Below are positions 34,001 to 36,213 of a stretch of 36,213 nt of DNA, piece after piece. The position numbers and the translations under genes were made by a program. The notes beneath the pieces were generated by a model. That model worked only from the letters and a program-made list of their open reading frames with translations, was not told the DNA's origin and ran no database searches. The stretch's first letter is position 1, and each line of letters starts with the position of its first letter. Source of the stretch: Spirogloea muscicola (taxonomy: Eukaryota > Streptophyta > Zygnematophyceae > Spirogloeales > Spirogloeaceae); assembly GCA_009602725.1 (NCBI GenBank), contig WELB01000070.1, positions 378,386 to 414,598 of the forward strand, written 5' to 3'.

Positions 34001-35041
34001 CACTTTCTGCACGCACGGCGCATGCACGAGATAGCCGCACTGCGGCGGCAGCTGGCGGCATGCGCGGTGCGGGTCGAGGCAGGTGAGCGGCGGCCATCCG
34101 TCTGGAACGCGCTGGAGGGCCTCGAGCAGGCATGGCGGGTTAGCAGCAAGGAGCATGGAGAGGAGAGGCGAGCATCCAGTGGCAGCTGCGCTCCCCCCCA
34201 ATTGGGGGCCGTGCAGCGCACGTTGCTGCGGCCTGCTGTGCTCGCGGGATGGGCCGACCGCGTTGCTCGGCGGGTGAGGCCCAGCGCCGCCAACACTGCC
34301 ACAGCTGGCAGTGGCCCTCGCGTGCAGCGTGCGGTGCGGTACCAGGCTTGCTCGCTCCCTGAGAATGAGTTCGTGTACCTGCACCCATCAGCAAGCACAT
34401 ATGTAGATGCACCGCAATACCTGGCATATACAGACATAGTGCAGGGGGCGGCTGGCGGTTCTAGCGTTGGCCGTTGCTATTTGGCATGTACGACGGCTGT
34501 TGACCCACAGTGGCTGTCTGTTGAGGCGGCTCCGCTCTGCACTTTCTTGGCAACCGGCGGCAGTACCCAACCACCGCAACCAGCAACCTATGATGTGGAT
34601 GGGGACCGTGTCGTCACCTGGATGGCACCGGTGTTTGGACCTCATCGTTGGGAGCTTCCGCAGCACGCTGTGGAGGAGCGCGAACCAGCGCGGTGCACTG
34701 CGGCATTTGCTGCCGCGCTCCTGCGGGGCCGTGTGCTGCCGGCTCTCAAGGCCGTGCGCTCGAACCTCTCCATCCGGCCTGAGGCGCTGCTTGCGTCAGG
34801 CGCCCACGTGCAGCGGCGTAGCGGTGAGCTGCTGGCAGCTCTGAGGGCTGCAGGCATCACCTCGCGACGCCACCTTGCGTCCCAGTGGGCACGAGACTCT
34901 CGGTTCCTGCTCGCCGAGCTCACAGCGTGCCTACAGGGCGCTAAAGCGCAGGCGTTCTTGCAGTCATTGTGGGCTCAGCTGCTGGTGGAGGCTGGCGTGC
35001 CAGGACTGACGCACGAGGAGTCAAAAGTCCTGCTGCTCTGA
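28069..35041 (+). CDS. DHX37: DEAH-box RNA helicase DHX37/Dhr1 (ribosome biogenesis)
   Basis: Family role: in the SSU processome it unwinds U3 snoRNA from pre-rRNA, in the nucleolus. Exons supported: 28069-28196, 28357-28420 ([12 protein letters not shown], a family N-terminal signature), 28711-28782, one starting at 28895 with uncertain end, 29495-30340, 30509-30736, 30913-31026, 31520-32463, 32661-32922, 33112-33631, 33945-35041. One more exon may lie at about 29160-29225. Helicase motifs: [14 protein letters not shown]; Ia [44 protein letters not shown] region [50 protein letters not shown]. The HA2/OB-fold region follows ([33 protein letters not shown]) to the stop at 35041. The known exons alone give about 1425 codons, longer than human DHX37, partly from a Lys/Glu-rich stretch before motif I and an acidic insertion at about 31900-32300. 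The ATG gives [10 protein letters not shown]. Confidence 0.95.
28312..28325 (+). repeat. Telobox in DHX37 intron 1
   Basis: CTAAACCCTAATGG contains the exact plant telobox AAACCCTAA on the coding strand, about 30-45 bases upstream of the acceptor of exon 2. It is a single unit. Confidence 0.7.
28621..28662 (+). repeat. Degenerate telomere-like C/A repeat in DHX37 intron 2
   Basis: About six imperfect AAACCCC/AAACCCT-type units in a row, ending AAACCCTAG, on the coding strand. It lies about 50 bases before exon 3. It resembles the repeat at 112-150. Confidence 0.75.
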
Positions 35042-35624
35042 TACTTCGCAAGACGAGGTTGTCAATAGATCAGACCGTGAAAAGCTCATCTGCCTTCGGT
35101 GAGCATCGGCAGGTATTGTTGCATAGTAGTGGCAGGCCATTGAACATGGCGCCAAAATATTGCACAGACATTTCGCAGGTCTCCAGGTCTGCTTTATGGG
35201 TCATGTTGTTCAGAGTAGCAGGTCAATTGTGATGCTGCCAGTCAGAGGAGGATTGGCATCATCAGACCATGCAACGCTCGTGGAAGGCCAGCCTAAAGAG
35301 GAGGCTTATGGCAGGCACAGTACACTTAGAATAATGGCATTGAGCACTCTGCAGATGCAGCACACTGGAGATTCTTGGTTCCTCGAGGAGCAAGGAGCTC
35401 AAGCATAGGCATGGAAGAGCAGCCCTGCAAAGGAAAGTCGCTGCCAATCTCTGTGGTGGCTGCTGTGCAAGCCAGCTTGAGTGGTCACAGACAAATTACT
35501 TTGGGAAGCAATACAAGTGGAGATGCAGATTAGTCAGCTCAGGGGCTCTCAGTACAGCCGTGTTCAGAAAAGCCGCATGGAAGATAGAGGGGCAGCACCA
35601 TTGGGGCTTGAGGGGGACGAGCGG
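35042..35624. other. 3' region after DHX37
   Basis: Presumed 3' UTR and spacer. Only short frames without recognisable domains are present. No RNA gene or terminator motif is identified. Confidence 0.5.
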
Positions 35625-35821
35625 TCCGTTCCTTTTGATCTGGCCTTTCAAAGCCCTCGGCCCTCTTGGAGGAGCTTACTTTCTTTCCCAGGCATCGCCC
35701 CCTCTGGAAGAGCTGCTCCTCCATCTTTCCAACTCCTCCGGACCTCGTCATCCTTTTGTGGGCTCGCCCTCCACAGCCCTCTGCCCCTCATCGTCATTGA
35801 GAAGAAAGTGCTCGCCCATTG
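35625..35821 (+). repeat. Diverged copy of the dispersed repeat family
   Basis: 35796-35821 (ATTGAGAAGAAAGTGCTCGC then CCATTG) matches 9106-9130 except for a short indel. Upstream pieces (CTTTTGATCTGGCCTTTCA at about 35633) resemble 9039-9060, so the relationship may extend over about 190 bases. The GGGCTGG core arm is not clearly present here. Confidence 0.6.
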
Positions 35822-36123
35822 CGCCTTTGAGAGGGGTTTCTCAGATGGGAGCTTACTCCGTCACAGCCACTGCGCTACAATGGAAGGCCCCTGTAATTCG
35901 TATGGATGAGCTGCTTCTCATTTGGACCAGCTCACTAATGGTGCTGGTCGCAAGGCAGTGAAGCACGTGGCGGCTCGTGGCCAGGCCGGGCAAGGAGGCA
36001 GGGTGTGGGGACTGAGGCCTCGAAAGGGGAGGCGGCCGGTAAAGGAACGGTCGCGGGTCGGGGAGGGGGGTGGATCCAGCCGGAGGAGGGGGGCTGGGGT
36101 GCTCGGCTAGCAGCCACTTGGCC

Positions 36124-36213
36124 ATGCCCGCCGCGCTTCGCGTCGCATCCGCCGCCGCCGCCGCCGCTGCCGCCGCCGCTCCGCCCCAGGACCCGGCGCC
36201 CGCGCCGGCGACG
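36124..36213 (+). CDS. Start of a new gene, cut by the window end
   Basis: An ATG in GCC-ATG context opens a frame that runs to the last base: MPAALRVAS, then an Ala run, then a Pro/Ala/Asp stretch. The 200 bases before it are GC-rich with long G runs, like the other gene starts in this window. The composition (Ala-rich, one Arg, no acidic residue early) fits an organelle transit peptide or a low-complexity N-terminus. The frame could also reflect only GCC repeats. Confidence 0.45.
   Translation, partial: MPAALRVASAAAAAAAAAAPPQDPAPAPAT

Noticed and set aside
1-36213. CRISPR array, prophage, bacterial operon or defence island
   Set aside because: All confident genes are intron-rich eukaryotic genes. 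No regularly spaced direct repeats or phage/bacterial operon layout were seen.

Overview
This is a nuclear genome window from a photosynthetic eukaryote, most likely a green alga of the Chlorella/Coccomyxa/Trebouxia type (Trebouxiophyceae). That placement is inferred. The evidence is: intron-dense genes with GT-AG introns of roughly 100-1000 bp; GC-rich gene starts with GGC/GCC runs; plant-like families (a GTE-type bromodomain+NET protein, a STOP1-type zinc-finger protein, a cyanobacterial/plastid DUF3067 protein); and interstitial CCCTAAA-type (plant telomere) repeats. There are two N gaps (4531-4534 and 14413-14508).

Layout, all spliced: (1) + strand bromodomain/NET (BET, GTE-like) protein, about 617-2446, perhaps with an upstream exon at 3-98; (2) - strand DUF3067 plastid protein, 2998 to about 4410; (3) a weak - strand candidate small membrane protein, 4890-5225; (4) - strand pyridoxal kinase, 5518-8637, 12 exons, complete; (5) + strand bacterial-type ribonuclease HII, 10407-13090, with its 5' exon(s) unresolved; (6) + strand STOP1-like C2H2 zinc-finger protein, 14898-17950, 7 exons, complete; (7) + strand FIS1, 20091-21628, 5 exons, complete; (8) + strand RNA polymerase III subunit RPC6, 22924-26100; (9) - strand ribosomal protein eL38, 26650-27510, whose first coding exon is just the ATG; (10) + strand DHX37/Dhr1-type DEAH RNA helicase, 28069-35041; (11) the start of a further + strand gene at 36124, cut by the window end.

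The genes are unrelated housekeeping and regulatory genes, with one suggestive pairing. eL38 and DHX37 (a ribosomal protein and a ribosome-assembly helicase) are divergent, with 558 bp between their ATGs, and the shared interval carries telobox-like CCCTAACCCTA and G-rich motifs. PDXK and RNase HII are also divergent. BET/DUF3067 and RPC6/eL38 are convergent pairs.

Most non-coding DNA is intron, UTR or intergenic. The clearest unexplained structure is a dispersed repeat family with a long inverted-repeat copy at 9106-9330, a second near-identical copy at 22442-22540, and fragments near 13684, 19733, 19911 and 35796. Interstitial telomere-like repeats sit in early introns of several genes. I found no CRISPR, operon-like defence cluster, intact transposase or confident tRNA/rRNA gene. 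I see no compelling undescribed multi-gene system; the best leads are the repeat family and the telobox pattern.
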